Shown here piece by piece: positions 52,377-63,724 of a stretch of 64,000 nucleotides of DNA. Position 1 is the stretch's first letter. Each line of letters opens with the position of its first letter. Where the stretch lies: assembly GCA_964017065.1 (NCBI GenBank), contig OZ024785.1:11983086-12047085 (forward strand). The letters run 5' to 3'. The position numbers and the translations under genes are program-made. The stretch is from Haliclona indistincta (taxonomy: Eukaryota; Porifera; Demospongiae; Haplosclerida; Chalinidae). Under the pieces are notes generated by a model. That model saw nothing but the letters and a program-made list of their open reading frames with translations. It had not been told where the DNA came from and did no database searches.

Positions 52377-52555
52377 CACCCACAGGAGGATGACATCTTT
52401 GTTTGGAAGCTATCGAAGATGGCACCATTACCAAAAATCAGAATGAAGTCCCCCAGCTGCAAGTGCAAAGCAAACAGTCAAGATGCCCCCTCGATTTAAA
52501 GACTAGACTAGTATAATATCCTGTTAGTTAATTATTCTTGCATGCGCATGCTCAA
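52377..52555 (+). repeat. Repeated 3' exon-like block, copy a
   Basis: About 180 bp, more than 90% identical by eye to 57303-57483. In copy b the frame after CCCACAG reads EEDIFVWKLSKMTPLPKHQN, then EVPAASAKQTVKMPPRFED and a stop, like a terminal exon with its splice acceptor. Copy a has a one-base change of frame in the same stretch. Confidence 0.75.
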
Positions 52556-53337
52556 TAAAAAATTATTTATTATAATTGAGCAATTTATTATAACGGAACA
52601 CATGATGACAACAACTCCTTCGTTTGCTGCTTTTCTCCTACTGTGACAACGACGCCTATGTCTATTTTTCTACTTAGACAGCTGAGCGTGATACCGCGTT
52701 ACATGGTTAAGCGTCTTCAACAAAGGTTCCTTTGCCCGTTTTGTTCGACTCTGACTGACCTTTGGCCTCTGAGTGGACACCTACACGTGCAGGGCTGAGG
52801 CATCAGGGGTGACCACTAGACGAGTCCACGTGAGTGGTGGGAAAATACCATGCTTTGGTCATCTCACACTCAAAGTGAGATGGGTAGCCTCCCTGGGGAG
52901 TGTTGCCGACAGTCATCTGCTGGTGTTCGTCCTGTGCTGTAATTCTCTACTCATGAATTGAAGTCTATCGTGTTCGTCGTCGTTTTTGTGTATGGACTCA
53001 CTGAAGCGTATAGTAAGTGGTGGAGGAATTTATGGCGACCTCAGTGTTCTTTCTGCATAGAGTTCATGGCTCAGCTCATTGCCTCTTTCGTCATACTAGT
53101 ATTGACTCTGATGGTGGCTTTGAACTAGCCTCATCCCCAGGCTCCACCCCTCTCGGAATTTTGTTCTGAAAGGGAGCCTGGTCTCTAATCTCACGTGGGG
53201 TAGACAGGTGGTAGACAGGTGATTAGTGTGCGTGGGCACGAACATCGCTCTCGACCCAACCTGCCCACGCACATGCGTAGAGTTCATCACAGTCTTGCTG
53301 TCAGAGGCGATCAAGGTCAGTAGCATCACGTTCGGGA

Positions 53338-53612
53338 TGGCCGCGGAGCCGTCAGATGAATCTAAATGGCTAAAGAGCCACTATGAGGAAGCAGCTACCG
53401 GGGATGTTCCTACTCCGTCGAAACGGGTAAAGTACCAGATGCTGAAGGACGATATCGAGCTACACTTTCCTCACCGTACGTACAATGACCTAGTCGTCAA
53501 AGGCTTCATCAAGGAAGCTTTTCCGATGTTTCTCAATAGTTTCAGTTTAAAATGTAAAATGCTATTGAAACCACTGGTGCTGTCTGGTCCAAGACTCTCT
53601 CTTTTGTGTTAA
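53338..53612 (+). other. ORF with weak RFX-like winged-helix pattern
   Basis: The frame from the Met at 53338 reads AAEPSDESKWLKSHYEEAAT, then GDVPTPSKRVKYQMLKDDIE and HFPHRTYNDLVVKGFIKEAF. W-L-x2-x-Y-E...VP....Y...........P......F...I...FP is the skeleton of the RFX DNA-binding domain, though its C-terminal RRLGTRG recognition wing is not present before the stop (an intron may follow the FP at about 53525). The ORF lies in a 1.37 kb segment absent from the paralogous locus at 57.48 kb. Assignment is weak. Confidence 0.3.
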
Positions 53613-53925
53613 GGGACTTCACGACAAACATTTTTTTGAAACGATGACCCATTTTGGAAAGAGCTGTGGATGAGAATACCTTTTCGTCACTTTGATTAAT
53701 GGGCAAAAAAATATTTTTGCATTACAAATTGTGCTTTTTTACTTAGCAACCCATGGTATTCAATTCAAATGTATAATATTAATTAAAAAAACTTTAGTTC
53801 ATAAAAACCGATTTCACCTATGCAAAACCACTAGGTCTACATTATTACGCATGCTTTTTGGTTTAAAATATACAGTTCTTTCAATAATTAACAACATGCA
53901 AATTCATACCATACAACTCAGTGAT

Positions 53926-55437
53926 TCAGATTTAAAGCAATTTTCGTAAAGTTGTTAGAAATAATTGTTTGCCAATAGAGTACACATTCTTTTCGGCAGT
54001 TGTCACTGTCTGAGCACGCTGATGTAGCAGTTGACTACTTGTCCGCCATAATTCACCTACTTAAGAACGTGACGAGTGGTGTCAGCTCCGCCTTCAACCA
54101 CCCTGCTGACGTACACGATCACGCTTGCGGTAGATGAAATCTGTGTGAGGACAACATCAACATCAACTAGACTAGAGCGTCCGTGACTTTGGTGATGTTC
54201 GTTCTTCATGAATCGTAAGAACAAGCGTAAGCAATTTAGTGAGCTTGCAAATGACCGATGGCGTCTCTTTACTGGTTCCAGGACTGCGTTACTTGAGTCC
54301 AGTAGTAAGTCACATGTACTAGCTAGCGATTATCTGAGTACTGATCAACAGTCTATTAGTGTGTAGCAATACTATGATAGCATCTGGGTCACATGTACTA
54401 GCTAGTGATTCTCTGAGTACTGATCAACAGCCTATTAGTGTTCTTCATGCTGATCAATTGTACATTAGGCTTACACATGCAATTTTTTCTGTACAAATGA
54501 TCTACAATCTTATTTCAACGTAGCAACAATCATGATTTTACTGAGCGGCTTGTTGATTTCGAGCATAATTCTACTCGTAGCAGCTGGTGAGTTACTAAGA
54601 CTGATGCACGCGCAGTATAGTAGTATAGTAATAAGATCCAAAACTGCGTGCAGCCAACGTTAACATAGTTACTGTATTAGAGTGGTGATTGTAACCGAAT
54701 GTCTGAGAAATTATAAAAAAAAAAATTGTTGGGTATGAGGGGCGAAGAAAAGAACAAAAGGGGACAGGGGATAGAGCCTGAACGGCTCAGTTGGCTGATG
54801 TTATGCTAATGTGTTCAAATACAGGTCTACAGGTGCTTAGCATTAGCCTTGCATACAAACACATGTAACCCCTCCTTATCCTTCTCGGTGGGTGGGGCTA
54901 CATAATGATATTCATTATCCCAAGATCCTGTCCACAACCTTAAAGAAGAGAAATTAAATGTAGCTCAATAGATCTCTGTTGGGCGGAGTTAATTATATCA
55001 AAATCTAAATCATATCATAAAGTCTACTGGATTGTTTTTCTGATAGCACATCTGACCTTTCAGACATTGATGAAAATATTTTACCAAATATAAGCACGAC
55101 ACTGATTTTGTTTTATATACTCCTGACAAAAGAATTTCGACTGAGCTCTTTGTTGGTAATGGTGCATTTATTAGTCAAAAATGTAAGATAGAAGACACCA
55201 AGATAACAATACATCAAAATGTGCTACTAAAGATTGTAAAAGGTTGTTAAAGCAAGTTAACATTCAGATGATTGGTTTGGGTGGCACAATAAGAATACAG
55301 TACGATTGTACTGGTTGTGCTGAACGTCGCCTCAACTTTAATAGCTCTACACTACACGTGACAAGTAATCAAACGCTTCTCAGCGTTGCCATTAAAGTTG
55401 GTTTTATTGCTGCTGATTGTAGCTATGCCCAGTAGCA
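53926..55437 (+). pseudogene. Mutator-like element gene, copy A (degenerate)
   Basis: A decayed paralogue of the gene starting at 57794. It has the same leader (CTTTTCGGCAGTTGTC..., 53990-54208) and start MNRKNKRKQFSELANDRWRL (54208), then TGSRTALLESSSKSHVLA. An in-frame stop follows near 54364, with further insertions between 54.4 and 55.0 kb. Homology resumes at 55030 (CFSDSTSDLSDIDENI) and 55244-55435, where KQVNIQMIGLGGTIRIQYDC, then TGCAERRLNFNSS is followed by a better preserved tail (TLLSVAIKVGFIAADCSYAQ) than in copy B. Frequent stops make it non-functional. Confidence 0.6.
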
Positions 55438-55614
55438 CAAATTATTAGCACATTTGAGATCTCGTCTCATCCAACTTGCCTGTTTCCTCAGACAGATCCG
55501 TAACATCGCGCTATGACATTGGCCTAAACTATTCATCTGATGATGTTCCGCTGATTGCACTCACCCAATGGGGACGTAACAGTGACGGTGCACAGGTGCC
55601 TATGCTGAACAAGC

Positions 55615-56843
55615 ATGTGGGGTCAGTTAAATACACCGTGCATGCCTTACAATCCGATTGCAAAATGGTTGTTTATCCTCGAGTTCTTCACCAGGTTAAA
55701 GCCCAACTGCCTGGTCCTTACTCTCCTTCAAAAGAAAGCAATGGCTACTATGTTCAACCAGCTAGGCATTTGGTCAGGTCGCTGGGAGATGTTTCTTGAT
55801 GTCAAAGCAATTGCAGCTCCAAATACACCTGGTCCTCTGACGCCAAAGCCACGACCAACACCAATCCGAGCCGCCGTTCGATCTTCACCACCAGCTAAGC
55901 GGTCTCGCCTGCCAACTTCATCGGCTGCTCAATGCACTTCAAAACCTGGGCCATCTAGAACTCCTCCTTCTTATCTCAGTTCCAAGCCAGGTCCTTCTCG
56001 AGCTACTCCACCTTATGTTAAATCAAAGCCGGGTCCTTCTCGACCTCCTCCAGCTCAACACCCAGTTGCAGCCAAAGCCATAGCTTCAGCTCAATACCAC
56101 AAGTAAGCTTAACTGAATTACATTCTAATCTTTATTGTGTCTTTTTCAGGGAACTAGCAAAGATTGTCCAAAAATTGAAGATACGGAACCATCTAAGAGC
56201 GAAATCATCGTTCTGTGCCATCAAAGCAGGTAAAAAGTCCGGTAGCTGCACAAAAGCTTTTAAGGACAAATACCAACTTGCTAAATGGGTGCACAAGGAG
56301 TATGGGGTCAACTTCTCCAAGCATCTAATGCAAAGTAACCTGGCAGATGCCGTGCTTCATGTGAGCGATGGAGACGAAGTCCTTGCAGAAACAACACCGT
56401 CACCACCTGCTACTCCTCCTCCCCTCCCTTCTCCACCTCCTCCTCCGCGTCCTCCACAAGGGCCACCATTCAATCTGTTTTATCTGCTGGCCAGGATTGA
56501 AAAAACAACACCAAATCGAATCAGACAGAGGCTCGAACAATTTTATAAAAGTGCCACAAATCAGCAAATGCTAGAGCTGGCTGAGACGGAAGACCTTCAC
56601 TATCTAAACCTAATGCTCCGGCCAACAACGGTCACCAGTACCAACCACTGGGGTGACCTCACCGACCTACATGCATATGCATCATTGACAAATCGTGCTG
56701 TTGCCATCTTTCCAATTCACGACTTACCGGGCCACATTTTTCCTGTTCACGCAGATGGCACCGAGAACAAACGTGCCCTATTAGTAGATACAACGTTTTG
56801 GGTGAAAGGCAAAGAGTTCTCCTCAAACAAAGACTATAAGTAA
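55615..56843 (+). CDS. Uncharacterised spliced gene with SKPGPSR repeats
   Basis: Two exons join in frame: 55615-56102 and 56150-56843, over a 47 bp intron (GTAAGC..TTTCAG), giving about 393 codons. Upstream exons are possible: 55492-55614 is open in another frame after an acceptor. Exon 1 has MFNQLGIWSGRWEMFLDVKA and three copies of a SKPGPSRxPP unit in a basic Pro/Ser-rich linker. Exon 2 starts ELAKIVQKLKIRNHLRAKSS and has a Pro run (PPATPPPLPSPPPPPRPP). It ends with a folded-looking region, LARIEKTTPNRIRQRLEQFY, then WGDLTDLHAYASLTNRAVAI and GTENKRALLVDTTFWVKGKE. The WGxxxxLxAxAxxxxxxI element faintly recalls OTU-type proteases, but no catalytic Cys/His pair is evident. It sits between the two copies of the Mutator-like gene. 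Family unknown. Confidence 0.45.
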
Positions 56844-57302
56844 AACCAATCTAAAGAACCTCTTCAAACAGTGTCATAGAACACTTATGTCACTTCTCAT
56901 ATTCATCATTATTAACCAGTTATCACTTGTAAATTCATAACATTTTTGAGCTTCATCAAATTAGCCAACAATCAATGCAAGGCGAGTGGTCCCTTTCTAA
57001 CAAGCAAAGTTTTACCAGAGATAATTTTGTCATGCAACAAGTTAAACATAATTTGTGGGTGGGTGCATTAGACTCAGCTCATTGAGCTCTATCCAATGAG
57101 CTAATGTTGAAAAACTCATTAATATTCATTCAAACAAAACTCCGCTCCTGAAAATAATTGACACCTGATAATGAGTGCACTTGAATGAGCTCGTTAAGCT
57201 CTTTCATATGAACCAATGTTGTAAAACTCATTAATATTCATAAAAGCATAACTCCGCCCCTATACATAATTAGGCAAACTGATTAGGAGCATAAGTAGAG
57301 CC
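56844..57302. other. Spacer with a repeated 90-100 bp motif
   Basis: Non-coding. The phrase AATGTTG.AAAACTCATTAATATTCAT with neighbouring GAGCTC words occurs twice (about 57085-57150 and 57190-57260), pointing to an internal duplication. Otherwise nothing. Confidence 0.5.
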
Positions 57303-57483
57303 ACACCCACAGGAGGAAGACATCTTTGTTTGGAAGCTATCGAAGATGACACCATTACCAAAACATCAGAATGAAGTCCCAGCTGCAAGTGCAAAGCAAA
57401 CAGTCAAGATGCCCCCTCGATTTGAAGACTAGACTAGTATAATATACCGTTAGTTAATTATTCTTGCATGCATGCTCAATTTA
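57303..57483 (+). repeat. Repeated 3' exon-like block, copy b
   Basis: Better preserved copy of 52377-52555, with an open terminal-exon-like frame EEDIFVWKLSK...PPRFED. It is followed within 10 bp by the leader of the Mutator-like gene copy B. Confidence 0.75.
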
Positions 57484-57793
57484 TTATAATTGATTTGAAG
57501 CAATTTTAAAATCCATGCATAAAGTTGTAAGAAATAATTGTTCACATAATTTACAATAGAGTACACTTTCTTTTCGGCAGTTGTCAATGACTGAGCATGC
57601 TGATGTAGCAGTTGATACTTGTCCGCCATAATTCACCTACTAAATAACGTGACGTCGACGGGCATGCGTAGTGTTAGCTCCGCCTTCAACCACCCTGCTG
57701 ATGTACACGATCACGCTTGCGGTAGATGAAATCTGAGTGAGGACAACATCAACTCGACTAGAGCGTCCGTGACTTTGGTGATGTTCATTCTTC

Positions 57794-60290
57794 ATGAATC
57801 GTAAGAACAAGCATAAGCGATTTAGTGAGCTTGCAAATCACCGATGGCGTCTCTTTACTGGTTCCAGGACTGCGTTACTTGAGTCCAGTAGTAAGTCACA
57901 TGTACTAGCTAGTGATTCTCTGAGTACTGCTCAACAGCCTATTAGTGTACATGCATTAACTAAGAGTTCATGTAACAATGATAATTTGAATGCCGAGTTA
58001 CCAGTTAGTTGTTCTGATGGAAATTCTAAGAGGAAACGTGCTAAACTGGATTTTGATAATTATTTGATGCAATCTGCGCATCAGGTTACTAATGAAGAGG
58101 ATTGTTTTTCTGATAGTACATCTGACCTTTCAGACGTTGATGAAAATACCAAAGATAAGCATGACACTGATTTTGTTTTAGATACTCCTGACAAAAATGT
58201 CAGATACAGGACCTTATTGACCAAGTTAACAATACATCAAAATGTGCTAATAAAGATTGTAAAAGGTTGTTAAAGCAAGTTAACATTCAGATGATTGGTT
58301 TGGGTGGCATAGTAAGAATACAGTACTGGTACTGTACTGGTTGTCCTGAACGTCGCCTCAACTTAAGTATTAGCACATTTAATTGGTATACATGTTGTTC
58401 GTTTTGATCAGTTCTATGCAACATTCAAAATGATGCACCAAGTAGTGAAACAAATTTTAGAGAATCAATGTGAAAAAGTTAAGGATGAGATGAGATCAAA
58501 ACCCGATAGTGAATTTGGTGGTTTCAGAAAGGCTGTCACAAATGGTAATGGTATCTGGATGACAAGGGGTCATCACAGCTAAAATTTTACGTATCACATG
58601 CGTGATTACTTTACCAATGGAATTCTGTATTCAGGCGAAACGCAAAGGGTCTCAAATCTGCTCATACGCCGAGATACTTTTGCACTCTAATAAACGCACA
58701 CCAAAACGGTAGCTCGGAAGCTTCAGTCTTCAAACGGCTAGGTATTCGCTTGTATGATAATCCTCGGTCTAAAACTATTTTTTATTCATAGGTCATGCAC
58801 TCCTGCGTGCTATCATGTTTATCCGAGTGCAGTAGACGCAGTAATTATTAAAATATAGTGCAAAACATCTTGAAAGTAATAGTTTGCAAAACGGTGGCAC
58901 GTTTTCGTTTTTACAGCGGTAGGGCAAATTTAAGAACATCTACCACTAGGACAGACATCCAGGCACGTATTCTGAAGGTTTCACTGTTGTCTTATATAAA
59001 CTACTCTCTTGAGAGGTATTTTTGTTGACCACATAATGAATATGTTAATATACAATTTTATACTGATAGATAAAGTATTGCTGTGTATTTGTGCTTCTCG
59101 AAAACACAAAGTGTTTTTCACACAGTTGCAAAACATAGACCATCACATGTACAGGCACTGTGTGATAAACATTATCAAAAATTGTACCGACTGGTACATG
59201 CTCCTTCTCAGTGTGAGGCCAGACCAACAGCTCGTGAGCCGTACACAAGGCATAGCCATGATGCCATAACAGTCACCGAGTACCCACACAGAATTTGGTG
59301 CTACAGTGATGACAAATGATGTATTGCACAAAGCATGCTATAATATGCATTTAACAATATTAAAATTTAATAGCATTAGCCATAATGAATCTGAATGAAG
59401 CTTGGAGTACATGATAACAATCTGGAGAATGAAAGCAAAGGATGAGGTCACTACACACCTTACCAAATCAGTTTTGAGTACTGTACTTTTTGTTGCAAAG
59501 AACTTGCAGCAATATAGAGCTGGAATGCATAAAAGCACCAATTGTACACAACAATTGTACGCATAAAACAGTGGCACACTTTTGTTTTTACACACCTATA
59601 CTGTAACGAACTACACCAAATTGTAGCTAAATGCCTGTTCTATAACACTACTACGTTATATATTACTAACACTACTAGGTTATATAGAGTGTCTGGTTGT
59701 GAAGTGAAGCGCCCTCAAAGCGAAAACCAACAATACCAAAAAGTAGACAGGACTCAGTTGAGATCGCTGTATTTCATATCTACAACACGCTGCCATATCG
59801 AGACTCCGCTAAACAATAACTATAACAGCAAGTAAGCAATATAACGCCAATTTAGCCAACAGTTCAGGAGAGAACAGCTGTAATGGCCAAGTTTCCTAAC
59901 GCGACTAGCATTCCCTCATCTTCTCGAAGGCAACGCCTACTTCCGTTGCAAAACAAATCTAGTAAATTTGGACCCTTTGCGTTTCGCCTGTATTATGAAC
60001 ATCACAGTCTACAAGGGGACAACAACGCTTGTGACAGTGAGTTCTTCGAAAGTACATCAAAACCTGCAGAAGGGCACGCTACAGCTAGCATCTAAAATAG
60101 AGCAAAGGATGAGGGAATGAATGTTGTTCTGCATTGGCAGGATGACGATTCATCAGCCAGCAAGTGTTTCACCGATTTTCCTGATGCTAAGATAATGCTT
60201 TGCAGTGGACATGCAGCTCGTGCACAGAAGGCTTGGGCGCTTGGAAGCAGCCTCTTTCGAGTTGTTTTGGGATGGCATCGTCTATCATTC
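57794..60290 (+). pseudogene. Mutator-like (MULE-type) transposase gene, copy B, split by insertion
   Basis: Start MNRKNKHKRFSELANHRWRL at 57794. A Ser-rich acidic N-terminal region runs to about 58200 with a nuclear-signal-like SKRKRAKLDF. After a frameshift comes a Cys block, KCANKDCKRLLKQVNIQMIG, then YCTGCPERRL. Then VVRFDQFYATFKMMHQVVKQ and GNGIWMTRGHHS (the family has GDG/DGTW at the first catalytic Asp; here Asn), NFTYHMRDYFTNGILY up to 58631. The rest follows after the 1359 bp insertion: YEHHSLQGDNNAC (from 59991), STSKPAEGHATASI, GMNVVLHWQDDDSSASKCFT and AKIMLCSGHAARAQKAW to about 60230. The order fits RNase H-fold Mutator-like transposase domains. The C-terminal Cys-rich part is missing. 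Several stops and frameshifts are present. Confidence 0.5.
58632..59990. mobile_element. 1359 bp element with CAGGCGAAACGC ends and TATT duplication
   Basis: Perfect 20 bp inverted ends (58632-58651 and 59971-59990, CAGGCGAAACGCAAAGGGTC). TATT is duplicated at 58628-58631 and 59991-59994. Removing the element restores the host reading frame from GILY to YEHH, so the boundaries are exact. The interior has open frames only up to 97 codons (for example 59542-59835), with no transposase motif. It is therefore non-autonomous or an unrecognised family. A 4 bp duplication excludes Tc1/mariner and piggyBac. Confidence 0.85.
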
Positions 60291-60568
60291 ACGCACGTTA
60301 GCTAAGTTGTCTGTTCACACAACGCCTATAATGGGTGTGGTTAAATAGATGAGATTTAACACATCGAGGGGTCCCGCCACTCACGAAATCTTTTACATGC
60401 ACGGTCACTGACTCGGACACAACTCGGGAAATGGCTGCCTATGGCCAGATTGTCATATTGCAAGCAAGGAAGCATCCCTGTGGCGGATGGCTGGTGTACG
60501 ACTAGCATTTCTGTCAGCAGCGGGCTGCTGGTCTCGACCTCAAGTGAAACGATCTCTCCCCCTCAATC

Positions 60569-60790
60569 ATGGCTGCCACGGAGCTTCGATCTACCCATGA
60601 GACATGCACACTTTGTCATTTTCCGGACCACTCTACCGAACAATGTGCTCTTGTAATCTCGTACGCCACCGGGATGCTCGGACGCCACCACGATGACGCA
60701 TATTGTGACGGTTGCGACCCAGAGTGTTTTCATTGCTATCTGTGGAGACAAAATCTGTGGAGATCAGCTACAGGAGAAACCACAAAATGA
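60569..60790 (+). other. ORF with CCHC zinc knuckle
   Basis: The frame from 60569 reads AATELRSTHETCTLCHFPDH, then STEQCALVISYATG. CTLCHFPDHSTEQC is a perfect C-x2-C-x4-H-x4-C zinc knuckle, the nucleic-acid-binding motif of retroelement gag proteins and of some transposon linker proteins. It is followed by YCDGCDPECFHCYLW with more Cys residues. Upstream (60420-60560) another frame may be part of the same protein. No polymerase or integrase is near. Probably a retroelement fragment. Confidence 0.45.
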
Positions 60791-60799
60791 AGATTCTGG

Positions 60800-62426
60800 C
60801 CAATGCCCATTCTGGTTGGTCTGCCTCGCCCTCATGGTCGATGGATGCAGGCAGCGAGGGAAACTTTTCCTCTACCTCTTCAGCCCAACTCCAAAAAAAT
60901 TACCACAGGTTGCACTTACTGAACCCTAATTCAAGAGAACCATCCTTCTTTTAATAGGACTTCTGATCTGATTATAAGAGCCGTCTGACCTACTCTCATG
61001 GTTTGAATACCTATATATATTGTTTCCTCTTTAAATGTCTTCAAGGCCCCTCAGATCATTTGAACTATCGTTCAGTTCAATCGATTCTACTCCAGCGTCC
61101 TCAGCAGGCAAACTCAAATGCAATTTCCTATGCTCCTCAATTAATTCCATTCACTTATTTTACTTTGCCCGTTCAGTCAAACTATGGAATTCCCAACGTA
61201 TCAACATGAAAAGACTGAAAAGACTGTCATGAATTTCTCCAACTATAACTGATTCTTTCGTTGTAACATTATTTTCCCAATTTCTTGTATTTCCGTCTTA
61301 GGTTACATAAGTTCTTGTATATCTTTCTTCAGCCAACTATCATTATTCATTCAATTGTTTCATTCCTTACTACACTATAATTATGTGGGCACTCTAAGAG
61401 TTACTGATAGATGCACTGTCTAGACCACGCCTATGTGAGACACACCTATGTGCTGCAAAGCAATGACAGTGCTCAGCAAAGTTATTGCAGTGTAGTACGG
61501 TACTACTCGATAATAGTTACTGTATCAGTGACGCTTTGTGTACTAAAGACAAGCTAAGACTTATTGCACACGACAGTCATCAATGACAATGGATGGACCT
61601 GGTCCGGCAGTTTGCGCAGAACACAGCTGGTTTAGTTGCAGAGTCTCGCCGCAAACTTTACCAAGCCTCATACGCTGCACGAGGCAGCGCCGAGGTCACG
61701 CTAACACTAAGGAGGATATGCTGGATTTTCTCTGTGAGTGCATCTGCTGCCATTGGAGATCATTTAATATGAATGCCATGTTTTTTTCAAGCTACAACTC
61801 AACAGCGTGTGGCTCAGGAAAAATTATAGTGGTTGTATGACATTTTTTTCCAATCGATATATTATGCTCGTCAAACAAGCCTGTGACAAGTGACAGCATA
61901 AGGAGCGGAGGAAACTTTAGTGGCTTATTTTTTGCCATTACAATTGATTATTTTACATGAAAACTAAATGACAGTAAACAATGCTACCCAAGCTTTCAGG
62001 CTTAAAAACACAAGACTTACTTCGTCTTTTCTGCAATTGCCCCCTTCTTGTGAGGGGAGCCTGCGTCTTCTTCCATTGACGAAGAGTGATGACTTGGGTG
62101 ACGAGGAGATTTTGTTTTTAAAATTCACGCGTTGCTATGCCAATTAATAATCGCTGTGTCTCCGGTCCCGGGAGACACCATGTTGGATTGAAGTCCATTT
62201 CCATCGTGCCTTTCGCCTCATGGATAGGATTGTATACCAGTTACCTCTCAGACAGGATATAGACAGTGACTAGTATTACAATTATTACAAGTGACTATTA
62301 CAAGTGCATGCTTCATATGTCAGCAACACTTTTGTTTGGACCCACCCAGGTAAAAAAAAGTTTCAGATAATTTTTGGTTGAATTCAATGACTCAATAGTG
62401 TTGATAAACATTCCTTCCTTTTTTAG
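60800..62426. other. No supported gene
   Basis: AT-rich. Ser/Leu-rich short frames at 60.8-61.2 kb and an isolated frame at 61583-61840 (plus) have no family features. Confidence 0.4.
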
Positions 62427-62522
62427 AAGAGGAACTCGAGGATCCTGGTTTAATTTTCATTGTGGGAAATGATGCAATGATACACGACGCTTGTGGATTG
62501 CCACATTCCCCAGTCCCGCAAG
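62427..62522 (+). other. Possible exon
   Basis: Open between a polypyrimidine acceptor (CCTTTTTTAG) and a donor (CAAG|GTATCT), reading EELEDPGLIFIVGNDAMIHD then ACGLPHSPVPQG. Family unknown. It may belong with the exons at the right edge. Confidence 0.3.
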
Positions 62523-62587
62523 GTATCTTGAGTTACATACCTGTATGTAGCAAGGGCATGATACAGAGTGAATAGAGTTAGTATGTA

Positions 62588-63537
62588 CAGTGGAACCTCT
62601 CTAATCCGGACACCATTGGGACTACAAATTTTGTCCTGATTAACGGGGTGTCCTCTTTTTAGGGGAGTAACTATATGTTACGCTTTGATGTTAAAAAAGC
62701 ATGTTTAAGAAAAAACAAAATGAGAATCCATCATGCATGTACTAATGAAGCACTGAACTAGGCACAGATGTCTCGGTGGAATGGCACCGTGTCACATACA
62801 CAGTAAACTGCAGCTATTATACCTTTCTAAACAGCAATCACAATGCAGTAAAATAGTTATTCAATCAACCGCTGGGTGTGCTATGATATTCAGTGTTTGA
62901 GTGCAGGGCACAGCACACGACCGTCCATAGCTTGCTTACACATTTTCCTTAGACATGCGCTGCTACCTATAGTGAAATTCTAACCTAGCTATCAGCTTCT
63001 AGGCAATCAACTGTGGATAGTTTTGTCTACGGAGAACTCTAGATCGATCGCCAGCAACGGCCATCGATCGCTAGGTAAGCAAAATTACGCAACGATACCT
63101 GTGTAGTAATCGCTCTTCAAGTAACCCAGGCCTCGGATTTCACGGATAAACGAAAGAAGGCAGCGCTGACCCCAAAGAGGTGTAACTCGCACGTGGAGCC
63201 TAGGCACGCCTATAGCCTACCAAGATCGCCTCGAAGCGCACTGAAGTCATATCTATAGAGAGAGTTGGGGCCCTGATCAGTGGAGACCTACGCAAAAAGC
63301 AGTCTTCTGGAGTATCCAGCAACTGATAGTCCGCATTATCCGTCATATTTTACTATTGTTGCAAGTGTTTGGTGCAATAATTTTTGTCCGTTTAACGCAA
63401 TAGCGAGGTGTCCGCATCTGAGGGGTCAAATATACACTTGTCTGTTGCAAATCGATTGGTGCCCGCATTTGGTGTCCAGTATAACGGGGTGTCCGCGATT
63501 CAGAGGTTCGGATTAGCGGGGGGGGGGGGGTTCACTG
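62588..63537. mobile_element. Pogo/Tigger-type MITE containing an older repeat
   Basis: Left end CAGTGGAACCTCTCTAATCC (62588) and a matching inverted right end (GAGGTTCGGATTAGCG then TTCACTG, ending 63537). A TA lies on each side (62586-62587 and 63538-63539). These ends are the standard pogo/Tigger terminal sequence. Subterminal GTGTCC words recur near both ends. The interior 62752-63105 is a copy of part of the CCTCGGTGG family element at 45.25 kb. A run of 13 G (63518-63530) interrupts the right repeat. Non-autonomous. Confidence 0.8.
62752..63105. repeat. Decayed copy of the CCTCGGTGG family inside the pogo-type MITE
   Basis: Matches 45245-45690 with large deletions: shared TCGGTGGAATG, AAACTGCAGC, CCATAGCTTGCT, TAGTGAAATTCTAACCTA and GATCGCCAGCAAC words in the same order. 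The right hairpin terminus is missing. Confidence 0.65.
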
Positions 63538-63724
63538 TAATGTTAAGTAAGGGTTCTTGCTATTTTTATTTTTGAATGGATCACTATATTTGGGTCAGAG
63601 TTTAGCCAAATTGCAGTATACGATTTTCCTGTTGATGCCAAAGAAACCTTTAGCAGCAACGGGATGTTGTACAAAATCATAATGTCACTACTGTATTAGC
63701 TCAATGGAGCTGAGTCCTGGTAGC

